From Haematococcus lacustris (Eukaryota; Chlorophyta; Chlorophyceae; Chlamydomonadales; Haematococcaceae), in the NCBI GenBank assembly GCA_030144725.1, contig JASKMD010000003.1:21067937-21131936 (forward strand): a DNA stretch of 64,000 nt, written 5' to 3'. Numbering within the stretch: the first letter of the stretch is position 1; every line of letters begins with the position of its first letter. Below are positions 1 through 9,056 of this stretch, piece by piece. Position numbers and translations under genes: made by a program. The notes under the pieces were generated by a model. It had not been told where the DNA came from. It searched no databases and saw only the letters and a program-made list of their open reading frames with translations.

Positions 1-853
1 CACACTGTGCACGATATTGCCAGCACATGGGGTGAAGAGGCCAAAGGGACGTCGGGCATTGCGACGTTGGGTGGTGAGAGAGCTGAGAAGTGAGCAGCTG
101 GAGTTTGAGTATGAGGTTGACGGTTGATGTGGCTGGGTGTAAGAGGCACGGGGGTGTACTTTGGAGCATCACAAACAACGCACACATGATGGCGACGCGT
201 TTCTGTCTTAATTACACGTTAGAACTTCTAATAGAACTTCTAATAGAAGCCCACACAAGGAGCCGCACAGAACTGGATGTCCATCTCTTGCCGTCCTGGT
301 TGAACAGTCAATCGGCCGGGAAATGTGCCCATTTCATGCAAATTTGACATGGTCGGTGTTGTGGTGCAGGGACAGCCCACAAGTCAGGATGTCCCAACAT
401 GGGGTTGGTAATCTTCATGCAAGTACTCGCTACAAAGTGCACCGATTTCGGTAGCGTTTGCTGCATTAGCACCTGCGATATACTCCGCATCTACTGGCAA
501 GCGGTGCGATAATCCTTGCATCAGAGTCCATGCCGGCGCAAGCGAGCGCGGACACACCTCAGCTGCTCACAACCGATTGTTCTAGTGGTATGTAACGGCA
601 TCAGTGATGGAGCTGCGCCTGCTATCGAGCCAGAAGTACAATCTAAATTCAGCCCGCCAGGCTTGCTCCGCGAGCCTTTCATTGCTGCAGGCGGTGTCGG
701 AAGACCGTCGTGGGGCTAGTGATGACTGAACATTGCATCAAACGCGCAGGGTTATGTGGGAGGTGCGTTCCTCTCTCACGCCAGTCACACAGAAAAGTAC
801 CTCCTAGCACAAATCGGCATGTTGTAAGCTGACCACCGTGACTTTTCTAACAA
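1..853. other. left flank, no gene recognised
   Basis: No convincing coding region was found. A stretch at about 641-690 resembles 37655-37705 (shared TTCAGCCCGCCA followed by CTCCGCGA), so it is probably old dispersed repeat. The last 100 bases resemble the sequence left of element E copy 2 near 39700, which suggests that element A landed inside element E copy 1. Confidence 0.4.
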
Positions 854-999
854 CACTCGTGGAGAATAAGGCCGAGTCGGCGATTTTAGTTAAGGGGTAC
901 TGCAGATAGCCCTTTCAAAGGCCGTCCCATCGCCATATGTTTCAGGATTTTAATCGACGTGGTTGGGCTGTAATCGGCCTTTAGCTGAAGCGTCGCAAC

Positions 1000-1545
1000 C
1001 TTGTGCAGGGTTTCGCCAAACCGTGCACAGGGTTTCAACTGGCTCAGCCCCTAGGTGGCAGTCAAGCCAGTTCCTGACCGTGTGCAGCGTTTCATAGACC
1101 GTGTGCAGGGTTTCGCTGACCTTGCACAGGGTTTCAAAGACCTTGCACAGGGTTTCATAGACCGTGCACAGGGTTTGGTGTGGCTCAGTTCCTAGGCGTT
1201 TCTGACCGTGTGCAGGGTTTCGCTGACCGTGTGCAGGGTTTCAAAGACCTAGTGCAGGGTTTCATAGACCTAGTGCAGGGTTTCATAGACCGTGCACAGG
1301 GTTTGGTGTGGCTCAGTTCCTAGGCGTTTCTGACCGTGTGCACGGTTTCGCTGACCTTGCACAAGGTTTCAAAGACCTAGTGCAGGGTTTCATAGACCTA
1401 GTGCAGGGTTTCATAGACCGTGCACAGGGTTTGGTGTGGCTCAGTTCCTAGGCGTTTCTGACCGTGTGCAGGGTTTCGCTGACCTTGCACAAGGTTTCAA
1501 AGACCTAGTGCAGGGTTTCATAGACCGTGCACAGGGTATCAAAGC
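1000..1545 (-). repeat. element A palindrome array, distal
   Basis: About two dozen copies of an 18-22 bp unit of the form GACC(G/T)TGCACAGGGTTTC separated by short variable bases. The core is the imperfect palindrome ACCTT-GCAC-AGGGT. The same unit in opposite orientation forms the array at 4340-4700. Confidence 0.85.
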
Positions 1546-1549
1546 ATCA

Positions 1550-2330
1550 GTGTATAGTCAGCGTTGGCTTACAACCTACATGCCTGCTGACATCTGCTGC
1601 CACATGTGGCCTCCTACATCAATGTAACATCACACGGCATCACCATTAGAGTCATGCCTAGCACACAAACTTACTCATGGCTAACAACTGCTGTTTGCAC
1701 TTTGAAACTGGTGCTGCCAGGCATGCACCACATGACTCAAGCCACTAGACTCAGGGCTGCACACGCCATGCACCTCTCATGTCATAGCAACTGACACACT
1801 GCTACACACGCCATGCATTGCTCATCTCATACCAGTTGACTCATGGCTACTCAAACTATAGACTCACGACGAACAGCAGCAAACACATGGCTAACGAAGC
1901 CATGCACCTCATGACACATGGCAGCTGACTCAGGGCAACACATGCCTTGCCACACCTGCCACATGGCAGTTGTGTTATTGCTTGGGATAAGGGAAGGGCT
2001 GTTGCCCGGCTGCTGCCTTGTAGTGATGGCCTGGGAGGTGGTGGTTGTGGGAGATGGGAGGGTGTGATGGGGGGAAGGCTGCACCAGCCGCGCTGCAGTT
2101 GCCTCTTGGCTGATCATGCCTTGCACCACCTGCCCCATAGCAGCTGGCTCCTTGTTGCTCTCTTAAGGCTCCTTGTTGCTCATGCCTTGCCACACCTGCC
2201 ACATGGCAGCTGGCTCATGGCCACACACGTCATGTACCACCTCATGGCTGCAACTCCTAGCTGCCGTTCCAGGCTGCCGTTCCAGGCTGCCGCTCCAGGC
2301 TGCTGCTCCGGGCTGCTGCCCTGGGCTGCT
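1550..2330. other. low-complexity interior of element A
   Basis: CATG- and CTGC-rich sequence with irregular repeats such as GCCACACCTGCCACATGGCAG near 1940 and 2190. No reading frame looks like a real gene. It probably belongs to the degenerate interior of element A. Confidence 0.4.
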
Positions 2331-2485
2331 ATTGATGGCCTGGGAGGTGGTGGTGGAAGTGGGGTAAGGTAGGGGAGGGTAAGGTAGGGGAGGGGCTGCA
2401 GTGTAGCGCAGGAGGGGGGAAGCGGAGCGACACGGGTGAGTTTGTGGTTAAGGGGAAGGACAAGGGAAGGGTGTGAACATTAGAC

Positions 2486-2562
2486 CTGCAGCAAACAAGG
2501 GGCATGCTAGCCATCAGGCTTGGTACCAAGAGCCACAAACCTGCTTCATGCTGGCTACTCAC
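2486..2562 (-). other. module intron, element A copy 1
   Basis: On the minus strand it starts GTGAGTAGCC and ends TTTGCTGCAG. It is followed by a proline-rich exon start encoding SNVHTLP. Its sequence is closely related to the introns at 2930-3006, 25349-25423, 26823-26897, 32630-32704 and 34312-34385. Confidence 0.75.
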
Positions 2563-2570
2563 CGTTTGCT

Positions 2571-2875
2571 GGGGTGGGGTGGGGTGGGGTGGGGTGGGGT
2601 GGGGTGGGGTGGGGTGGGGTGGGGTGGGGTGGGGTGGGGTGGGGTGGGGTGGGGTGGGGTGGGGTGGGGTGGGGTGGGGTGGGGTGGGGTGGGGTGGGGT
2701 GGGGTGGGGTGGGGTGGGGTGGGGTGGGGTGGGGTGGGGTGGGGTGGGGTGGGGTGGGGTGGGGTGGGGTGGGGTGGGGTGGGGTGGGGTGGGGTGGGGT
2801 GGGGTGGGGTGGGGTGGGGTGGGGTGGGGTGGGGTGGGGTGGGGTGGGGTGGGGTGGGGTGGGGTGGGGTGGGGT
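2571..2875. repeat. (GGGGT)n satellite
   Basis: About 61 nearly perfect copies of GGGGT. It sits in the exon position of an element A module: the array lies between the introns at 2486-2562 and 2930-3006. On the element's sense strand it is C-rich (ACCCC). Open frames across it are artefacts of the missing stop codons. Confidence 0.95.
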
Positions 2876-2929
2876 GGGTGGGATAGGGGAGGGGTGGGGT
2901 GGGCAAGGGGTGGGCGATGACCGTCACAC

Positions 2930-3006
2930 CTGCAAGCAACAAGGGGCGTGCTCACGGTGAGGCTGGGCAATGGGGGCCACCGATGTGCAAGGGGCTGGCC
3001 ACTCAC
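2930..3006 (-). other. module intron, element A copy 2
   Basis: 77 nt on the minus strand from GTGAGTGGCC to TTGCTTGCAG. The next exon starts CDGHRPPL and runs into the satellite at 2571-2875. It is highly similar to the neighbouring module introns. Confidence 0.75.
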
Positions 3007-3528
3007 TGTTATCTCCATGTGCCATTGCTGACTCCTTGCTGCCTCCTTGCTGCTCCTCCCTCCTGGCTGTGCCTCCTGGCTGTGGGGGGCATGGGCCTCT
3101 TGGCCTTGGCCAACCACTTGCCTTGCCCATGCCTCCTGGCTGCCACTCCTGGCTGCCGCTCCTAGCTGCTGCTCCTGGCTGCCGCTCCTGGCTGCTCCTC
3201 TTGGCTGCTCCTCTTGGTTGCGCCTCCTGGGGAGTGGTGGGTCTGGCAGGTGCTGCCACCAAAGGTGAGGGTGAGGGTGTGCACTCCTGTCCTGGGTCCT
3301 GTCCTAGGTCCTTGGTACTATGTGCACTCCTGGCCTGGGTAAGGGTGAGGGAGAGGAGGAGGAGGGGGGTATGAGGGAAGGAGGTGAGGGGGAGGAGGTG
3401 AGGGGGAGGAGGGAGAAGAGGCATGGGAAAGGAGAGTGGAGTGGAGTGGAGTGGAGGGGGAGGGGAGGGGGCCTGTTGCTCCTTGCCGCCGCTCTGGCTG
3501 CTGAGCTGACCATCACACCTGCAGCAAA

Positions 3529-3595
3529 CAAGGGGCGTGCTAGCGGCTAGGCTGGGTACAAGGGGTCACTTATGTGTGTGGGGCTAGCCACTCAC
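3529..3595 (-). other. module intron, element A copy 3
   Basis: 67 nt on the minus strand from GTGAGTGGCT to TTTGCTGCAG, slightly shorter than its siblings. The exon that follows begins CDGQLSS. The three introns set a module spacing of roughly 450-600 bp. Confidence 0.7.
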
Positions 3596-4339
3596 TGCTT
3601 GTTCCAGGCGGTCCCTTGATCATTCTTTAGGGGGAGGGAGAGGGGGAGTGGTGGGTCTGGCAGGTGGTGGTGGGCAGTGTGGTAGGGAAGAGGGAAGAGG
3701 GAAGAGCGAGGAGGGAGGAGGGAGGAGGGAAGAGCGAGGAGGGAGAAGGTTGCTTTTGCTCTTGTCCGCCGCTCTGGCTGCCGCTACTTGTTGCCGTTGT
3801 GGTTGCTGCTTCTGGCTGATGGAAGGTGCCACTGCGCCTTGGCACCGAACCTGCTCAAGCAACACATGGCACATGACACATGCCACGCTCCAACCTCGCG
3901 GTCGCACCTCAGAGTCGCATCTATGCATCGCACCTTTGCAAGCTACCTTTGTGCCGTTCGCCCTCAACTCTGTGCTTGATCACAAATACCCTATTCCTTT
4001 CGCTGATCGCTAATGGCTGCGAAACCGAGCTGCATGCTAACCTCTTGGCTGACGACTGATGGCTGCGAAGGCTAGCTGGCCCGCATTTCATGGCCGGCTG
4101 CGAGGCTGCGCATTTGGGCGCTGTCGATGTCGCTGCTGCTGAGTTTGGGATGGACGTGTCGCGTGTTGCGTGTTGCTGCATTACTGCGGGCTTTGCGAGG
4201 TCGACATTAATTCCTCTCATGGCGCCTCGCGACCTCATGGCACACCAACGGCATGCTTGGTGGCAGCTAGCGCAGATCCCAATACCAAGCCCGTCAGTTT
4301 TCGCGCTGATGCATGCAAGTCACATGCACAATTGATAAT

Positions 4340-4700
4340 TGACTCTGCAGTGCGAGACCCTGCACAAGGTCAGCGAAACCCTGCACAAAGTTAGCGAAAC
4401 CCTGCACGAGGTCAGGGTTGACTTCAAAGAAATCAATGCTTTGATCGAGACCCTGCACAAGGTCAGCGAAACCCTGCACTAGGTTAGCGAAACCCTGTAC
4501 TAGGTATGCAAACCCCTGCACAAGGTCAGCGTTGACTTGGAAAAAATCAATGCTTGGATCGAAACCCTGCACAAGGTCGGCGAAACCCTGCACACGGTTA
4601 TGAAATCCTGCACAAGGTTTGCGAAACCCTGCACAAGGTCAGATGAAACCCTGCACAAGGTTTCAAAGGCTACTTGTGCCTAAAAGCCTAGTGCAGGGTT
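4340..4700 (-). repeat. element A palindrome array, proximal
   Basis: About 15 copies of GAAACCCTGCACAAGGTC with short spacers. This is the reverse complement of the 1000-1545 array unit. Core palindrome ACCCT-GCAC-AAGGT. It abuts the conserved 300-bp head at 4715-5027. Confidence 0.85.
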
Positions 4701-4714
4701 TCAGTAAACTGGCC

Positions 4715-5027
4715 CCCATTCCTTACTGGCTTTGACTTTGCACATGCTACCTACTAGGTTGTGCTTCTATTCTGATGTCTGACAACTCCTCATACTGAGA
4801 AATTTTAAAAAGTCCCTTCAGTCAGTTAGCACCATCTCCCTTAGCCAAATTCGGGGTGAGGGCCCAGCTGATGGTCCAGCAGCACCACAATGACCAAGAA
4901 TTTCACTTTGGCCCAAGGGAGTCTTCTCCTCCACTAGGTCACAGCAGCCTACATGCCAAGTCTCAGACCTCAACTCGCAAGTTTGCCGGGCCAGCCAGCC
5001 CTAAATTGCCAGGACTGAAATCGAGTC
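4715..5027 (-). repeat. conserved element head, copy in A
   Basis: On the minus strand it aligns along its length with 14587-14890 (B) and 22605-22910 (C). Shared landmarks are GGCTGGCTGG, CTTGGGCCAAAGTG, TTTGGCTAAGGGAG and ACCTAGTAGGTAGCATG. The copy in A is the most diverged of the three. It appears non-coding and is the best sequence for finding more family members. Confidence 0.8.
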
Positions 5028-5029
5028 AT

Positions 5030-5669
5030 TTAACTGTTCGTAACTCTACGACACAGCTGCTGGAAAAGAAAGCACGGCAATTCATCAATCAGGCCCGCCG
5101 TAATTGACTTTGGCGTGACCCGACTCTGCCTTGCAGAGTTGACTAGCCTACTCCGACCTCCTGGACCCTGCCCCCTCGCACCCCCTTGCCGCCCCACCAC
5201 CTCCTAGCCCCCGCAGAAGCCTCCCAGCCCCTCCCACCCCCTCCCACCCCCTCCCACCCCTTCCCAGCCCCTCCCACCCCCCACCCACCCCCTCCCACCT
5301 CCTCCCAGCCCCTCCCACCCCCCACCCACCCCCTCCCACCTCCTCCTGTCCCACCTCCTGTCAGACATGCAAGGCCAGCTGCAACACTTGGTGCCAGCTC
5401 AGCAGCGACAGCAACAGGAGCATCAGCTGCTCACCTACCTGCTGGTGCTGGTGCTGCCCCTGGGCTGCCCACCCCTCCTGCTGAGCAGCAGGGGGTCAGG
5501 GCGGAGCTGGACACAAGCTCGACACGCAAGCGGAGGGCGGGCGGGAGGGATCGGACCCAACATGTCGAGCAAGGTAACAGAGCAATGGCTACACACCTTG
5601 TGAGGCATTGCAGAGTGGCCAGGTAGTAGGTACTACTCACAAAGCGGTCAAGCAATGCAGCAGCCTTGT
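5030..5669 (+). mobile_element. element E copy 1, left part with proline-rich exon
   Basis: 5085-5360 matches 39755-40060, including TTTGGCGTGACCCGACTCTG and CTAGCCTACTCCGACC, followed by a proline-rich stretch. The frame 5186-5626 encodes a proline-rich then Ala/Gln-rich protein of 146 aa without a known domain. A possible splice donor lies at about 5573 (AAGGTAACAG). The unit is cut at 5669 by the gypsy-1 insertion and its other end is at 20046-20225. Family and function are unknown. Confidence 0.5.
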
Positions 5670-5969
5670 TGTAAGGGCGCGCTCGGCGCAGTCCCTTAGT
5701 GTCGTCTGGGCTGTCGCGGTTAACCCGAGGCAGCTACAGGATACCGGTCACACCGCACTAGTGTGAGTTGGCAGGTAAAGCCTAGCAGCGTAAGCTGTGA
5801 GGACAACTGGTTCGATTCCAGGGGGCCCCGTTCTAAGCCCTAGCCTTCTCACGGTGGTGCCTTGTGGCCGACTGTTACAGTGCCCGCGGCTCGAGTGCCC
5901 TCGCGGCCGGCTCAGTATTACATATGGTTCAAACGGTCCAACGTCGCCTTTATGAGGCTGCACGTTACA
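5670..5969 (+). repeat. gypsy-1 5' LTR
   Basis: 300 bp, TG...CA ends. It contains GGTTCGATTCC at about 5812, an exact match to the RNA polymerase III B-box/tRNA T-arm consensus. It is homologous to the gypsy-2 LTR over its central 100 bp. Confidence 0.95.
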
Positions 5970-6039
5970 AGTGGTTTCCGACCGATAAGCCAATTACTGT
6001 AAACTCTCCGCCTCGACCATGTAAAAGATGGTTCGAAGT

Positions 6040-6322
6040 TGTTGGAAGAGCACGGGCAGACGCGGACACCAGTTCAGGGTAGTTACATTGATCTGCCACA
6101 ACTGCTAACACGCAACCTTGCGTCAACCTTGCGCAACCTTGCGCCTACCTGTTGGAAGAGCACGGGCAGACGCGGACACCAGTTCAGGGTGCCTACGACT
6201 GCCGGGTGTCTGCCCTAAATACGGCAGTCACACTCGCACTCATCGCGGCCGGGCCGCTGGCAGGCACACCCTACAATCCCGGTGCTTGATCTCAACTGCA
6301 CCGGGAGGGTATGCAACTAACA
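6040..6322 (-). repeat. Copia 3' LTR
   Basis: 283 bp, identical by eye to the 5' LTR at 12090-12372, which implies a recent insertion. Confidence 0.95.
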
Positions 6323-6598
6323 CTCCCACTCAGAGGTCTGGCTAGGTGAGAGCAACAACTTTGCGCTTCCAACAACTGTTTAAGCAAGCTACTGGCGGTT
6401 AGCAGGCATGCAAGCCTGAGCCAAGCAAACAACTGCGGGCAACTTCTCAGATCATGGCAATAGCACACCATGCTAAGATCAACAGGCTGTTAACAGGCAG
6501 GCAGGCCTGTGCCTAGAATCCTTTCATGCTCCAGTCCTGATTAGCATTCCAGGCTGGATACCACAGGCTGTTTCAGATCAGATAAGACCTGTGCCTGT

Positions 6599-7069
6599 TC
6601 AGCTGAACACTCCACATCCTTGCTTGCCCATGTTAAACTGGACTGCTGCCAAGGGCTTGGTGAGAATATCTGCCAGCATGCTGGATGTGTGGCAGTAGTG
6701 GAAAGCTACCTCACCCCTGCTGATGCGCTCTCTGACAAAGTGGTGGTGCACATCTATGTGCTTAGCCCTGGAGGTGTCCATGGGGTTGTGCAAGAGCTGA
6801 ATGGCTGCCTGATTGTCACAGCCCAGGTGCACACAGCTGGCATCCAGCTGCAGATCCCTCATGAGCTTGCGCAGCCACAGAGCCTCCTTGGCTGCGCTGG
6901 AAGCTGCCATATACTCTGCTTCTGCTGTTGACATAGCCACAGTCGGCTGCAGGCGGCTGGACCAGCTAATGGCACCCCCATTCAGAGTGAAGATATACCC
7001 AGTGGTGCTTCTGGCTGTGTCCTTGTCCCCTGCATAGTCTGCATCAGAGAAGCCCTGCAGCCCTGACAC
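6599..7069 (-). pseudogene. Copia RNase H, frameshifted from RT
   Basis: Copia RNase H with [10 protein letters not shown], the [20 protein letters not shown] block, [24 protein letters not shown] and ADILTKPL. It ends in a stop about 280 bp before the 3' LTR. It lies in another frame from the RT (1687 bp between the two starts, not a multiple of three). The usual spacer between VLRYL and GFSDAD is shortened, so a small deletion is the likely break. Confidence 0.9.
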
Positions 7070-8756
7070 ACCACCAAACAGGAGTCAAGTAACATAGCAC
7101 ACTGCAGGCGGCTGCCCAGTGCTGCTTAGTGGGTGCAGACATGTGCCTGGCCAAGGCGCCCACAGCAAATGCAATGTCTGGCCGTGTGCAGCAGGTCAGG
7201 TAAAGCAGACTGCCCACCAGGGCACTGTAATGATGCAGAGTTGTGTCCAATGCATCCCCTTCCCTGACTAGCTTAACAGCAGGAGCCATGGGCAGAGGCT
7301 TGCTGTGAGCTGCTGACTTGCTGTTGGCTGTTACCAGCTCCTGGATGAATTTGTGCTGGTCAAGCTTGATGGTGCCCTCAGCCCTGTCTCTGGTTAGCTG
7401 CATCCCTAGGAACCACCGTGCCTCACCCAAGTCCTTCAGTTTGAATGCTGAGGACAGCTGCTTCTTCACGTGGGCCAAGCCTGCGGTGTCCCCCTGCTGG
7501 GTGCACAGAAGGCAGTCGTCCACATACACTAGCAGGTACACCATGCCAGTGCTCAGCTGCAGGGTAAACAGGGCAGGGTCTGCCTCAGAGGCCTTGAAGC
7601 CCATGCTCAGCAGCTCCTCACACAGCCTAGCATGCCACGCCCTAGGGGCCTGCCTCAGTCCATACAGGGCCTTCTGCAGGCGGCACACAGTGTTAGTGCT
7701 GCCTTCCTCAAAACCCTCTGGCTGCTGCACATAGATGACCTCCCCTGGCTCTAGCTTGCCATTCAGGAAGGCTGTCTCAAAGTCTAACTGATGAATCTCC
7801 ATGTTTTCAGCTGCTGCCTTGGCCAGGAGGGTGCGCAATGTGGTGTGCTTGCTGACAGGTGCATAGACATCTCCTACATCCACACCTGATTGTTGATAGA
7901 ACCCCTTTGCCACTAGCCTGGCCTTCAGCTTCTCAATGTTCCCTGCAGCATCACGCTTCACTTTGAGTACCCATTTGGTAGGCAGCACACGTGCATTGGC
8001 AGGACGCTCTTCAAGGCACCATGTTTGGTTGGCATGCAGGGAGGCCAGCTCAGCATTCATGGCTTCAATCCACAGGTCTGCCATGGGACCTGCCAGAGCC
8101 TCTGCCACAGTGGGTGTGTCATTGACAGGAGAGTCTGACACATTCATGGCAAACAAGTCAGAGTCCCTGAACCTCTCAGGTCGGTGCCTCTCTCTGGATG
8201 GGTTGCGCCGTGGCACGGGTGCAGCAGGTGCTTCAGGTGAGGCAGGCCGTGGGTCAGGTGCAGGAGGCATGGGCATAGAGGGGTGCACTGCAGGTGCTGC
8301 CTGTCTTGCTGTTGCTGATGTTGGGATCAGAGGAACACGGAGCGCAGGCTGTGCCAAGCCTGGTCTTGCTGCTGCTGCTGGTCTAGCTGCTGGTGCTGCC
8401 GGTCTTGCTGCTGTTGGTGCTGCAGCTGATGCTGACGGTCTGACTGCTGCTGGTGCTGCTGGTGGTGCTGCAGCTGGTGCTGCTGGTCTTGCTGCTGTTG
8501 GTGCTGCGGCTGGTGCTACTGGTCTTGCTGCTACTGGTGCTGCAGCTGGTGCTGCTGGTCTTGCTGCTGCTGGTGCTGCAGCTGGTGCTGCTGGTCTTGC
8601 TGCTGCTGGTGCTGCAGCTGGTTGTGCTCCCACTGTCTCCCTGGCTAGAGGCATAGAGCGAAGGCTGAATCTGCCTATTCCTGGTCTGGGTAGCTTGCTG
8701 ATGAGCTCCACACTCCTACAAATTAATCCCTGCGTCCGTCCCTGCGTGTTGACCAA
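7044..8756 (-). CDS. Copia polyprotein C-terminal part: linker and reverse transcriptase
   Basis: The first 16 codons come from the MITE; native sequence starts about 8708. A long Ala/Pro/Val repeat (8350-8640, units AAPAAARP) links integrase to RT. The RT_2 domain follows, starting near [10 protein letters not shown], with [35 protein letters not shown] and the catalytic YVDDCLL (about 7520). In Copia elements this enzyme copies the element RNA into DNA. The frame runs off the family alignment after SVLCYL near 7085, where a short deletion shifts into the RNase H frame. Confidence 0.9.
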   Translation of the reverse strand: MVNTQGRTQGLICRSVELISKLPRPGIGRFSLRSMPLARETVGAQPAAAPAAARPAAPAAAPAAARPAAPAAAPVAARPVAPAAAPTAARPAAPAAAPPAAPAAVRPSASAAAPTAARPAAPAARPAAAARPGLAQPALRVPLIPTSATARQAAPAVHPSMPMPPAPDPRPASPEAPAAPVPRRNPSRERHRPERFRDSDLFAMNVSDSPVNDTPTVAEALAGPMADLWIEAMNAELASLHANQTWCLEERPANARVLPTKWVLKVKRDAAGNIEKLKARLVAKGFYQQSGVDVGDVYAPVSKHTTLRTLLAKAAAENMEIHQLDFETAFLNGKLEPGEVIYVQQPEGFEEGSTNTVCRLQKALYGLRQAPRAWHARLCEELLSMGFKASEADPALFTLQLSTGMVYLLVYVDDCLLCTQQGDTAGLAHVKKQLSSAFKLKDLGEARWFLGMQLTRDRAEGTIKLDQHKFIQELVTANSKSAAHSKPLPMAPAVKLVREGDALDTTLHHYSALVGSLLYLTCCTRPDIAFAVGALARHMSAPTKQHWAAACSVLCYLTPVWWCVRAAGLL

Positions 8757-9056
8757 CCTTGTCCGATCGGGCTGAAATTTTGATAGATGGTAGTTTGCAG
8801 AATATAAAACATATTTTTCAGATAAAATATTTTATAAAAATCAAAGGCGGCTGCGCTGTGGCTCTGTGGCTAGAGTGCAGGGATGAGTGCAGGGATAGGT
8901 TGCGGGCCACAGCGCAACAGCTTTTGGATTTTTCCAAATATTTTTCTTGAAAAATATGTGTTATTTTGTGAAAACTGCCATCTATCAAATTTTCAGCCCG
9001 ATCGGACAAGGTCGGTAGAACGCAGGGACAAACGCAGGGACTAAATTGTAGGAGTG
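8711..9056. mobile_element. MITE copy 1, inserted in the Copia polyprotein
   Basis: 346 bp with inverted repeats of roughly 110 bp: CACTCCTACAAATTAATC at the left, and the reverse complement of CACTCCTACAATTTAGTC at the right. Dinucleotide CA flanks it at 8709-8710 and 9057-9058. Insert plus a 2-bp duplication totals 348 bp, a multiple of three, and the polyprotein frame is the same on both sides. The centre has its own hairpin (GCTGCGCTGTGGC ... GCCACAGCGCAACAGC). A shortened copy is at 21758-21988. CACTC ends and a 2-bp duplication fit the CACTA superfamily. Confidence 0.85.

Larger units (their letters stand above)
854..5027 (-). mobile_element. CACTA-like DNA element A (non-autonomous)
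   Basis: Left end reads CACTCGTGG followed by ATAAGGCC; the right end on the minus strand reads GACTCG then GCAATTTAGGGC. Both resemble the ends of elements B and C. In element orientation (minus) the order is a conserved head of about 300 bp (5027-4715), a palindrome array (4700-4340), proline-rich exon-intron modules (3600-2330), a second palindrome array (1545-1000), and a conserved tail of about 90 bp (960-854). The tail shares GGGCTATCTGCAGTA with C and a related form with B. No transposase was found. No clean target duplication is visible. The CACTA assignment rests on the CACTC ends and on duplications seen for B and C. Confidence 0.7.

Noticed and set aside
2571..2875. Telomeric repeat
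   Set aside because: The GGGGT unit differs from the TTTAGGG/TTTTAGGG telomere types of green algae, and the array is internal to an element module flanked by introns.
5812..5822. tRNA gene inside the gypsy-1 LTR
   Set aside because: Only the T-arm is convincing; no complete cloverleaf could be drawn, and the sequence repeats at the same LTR position in related elements.
6150..6322. 173-bp LTR of the Copia element
   Set aside because: The 40-bp start is duplicated inside the LTR; only the 283-bp version (from 6040) gives a perfect 5-bp target duplication GAAGT.
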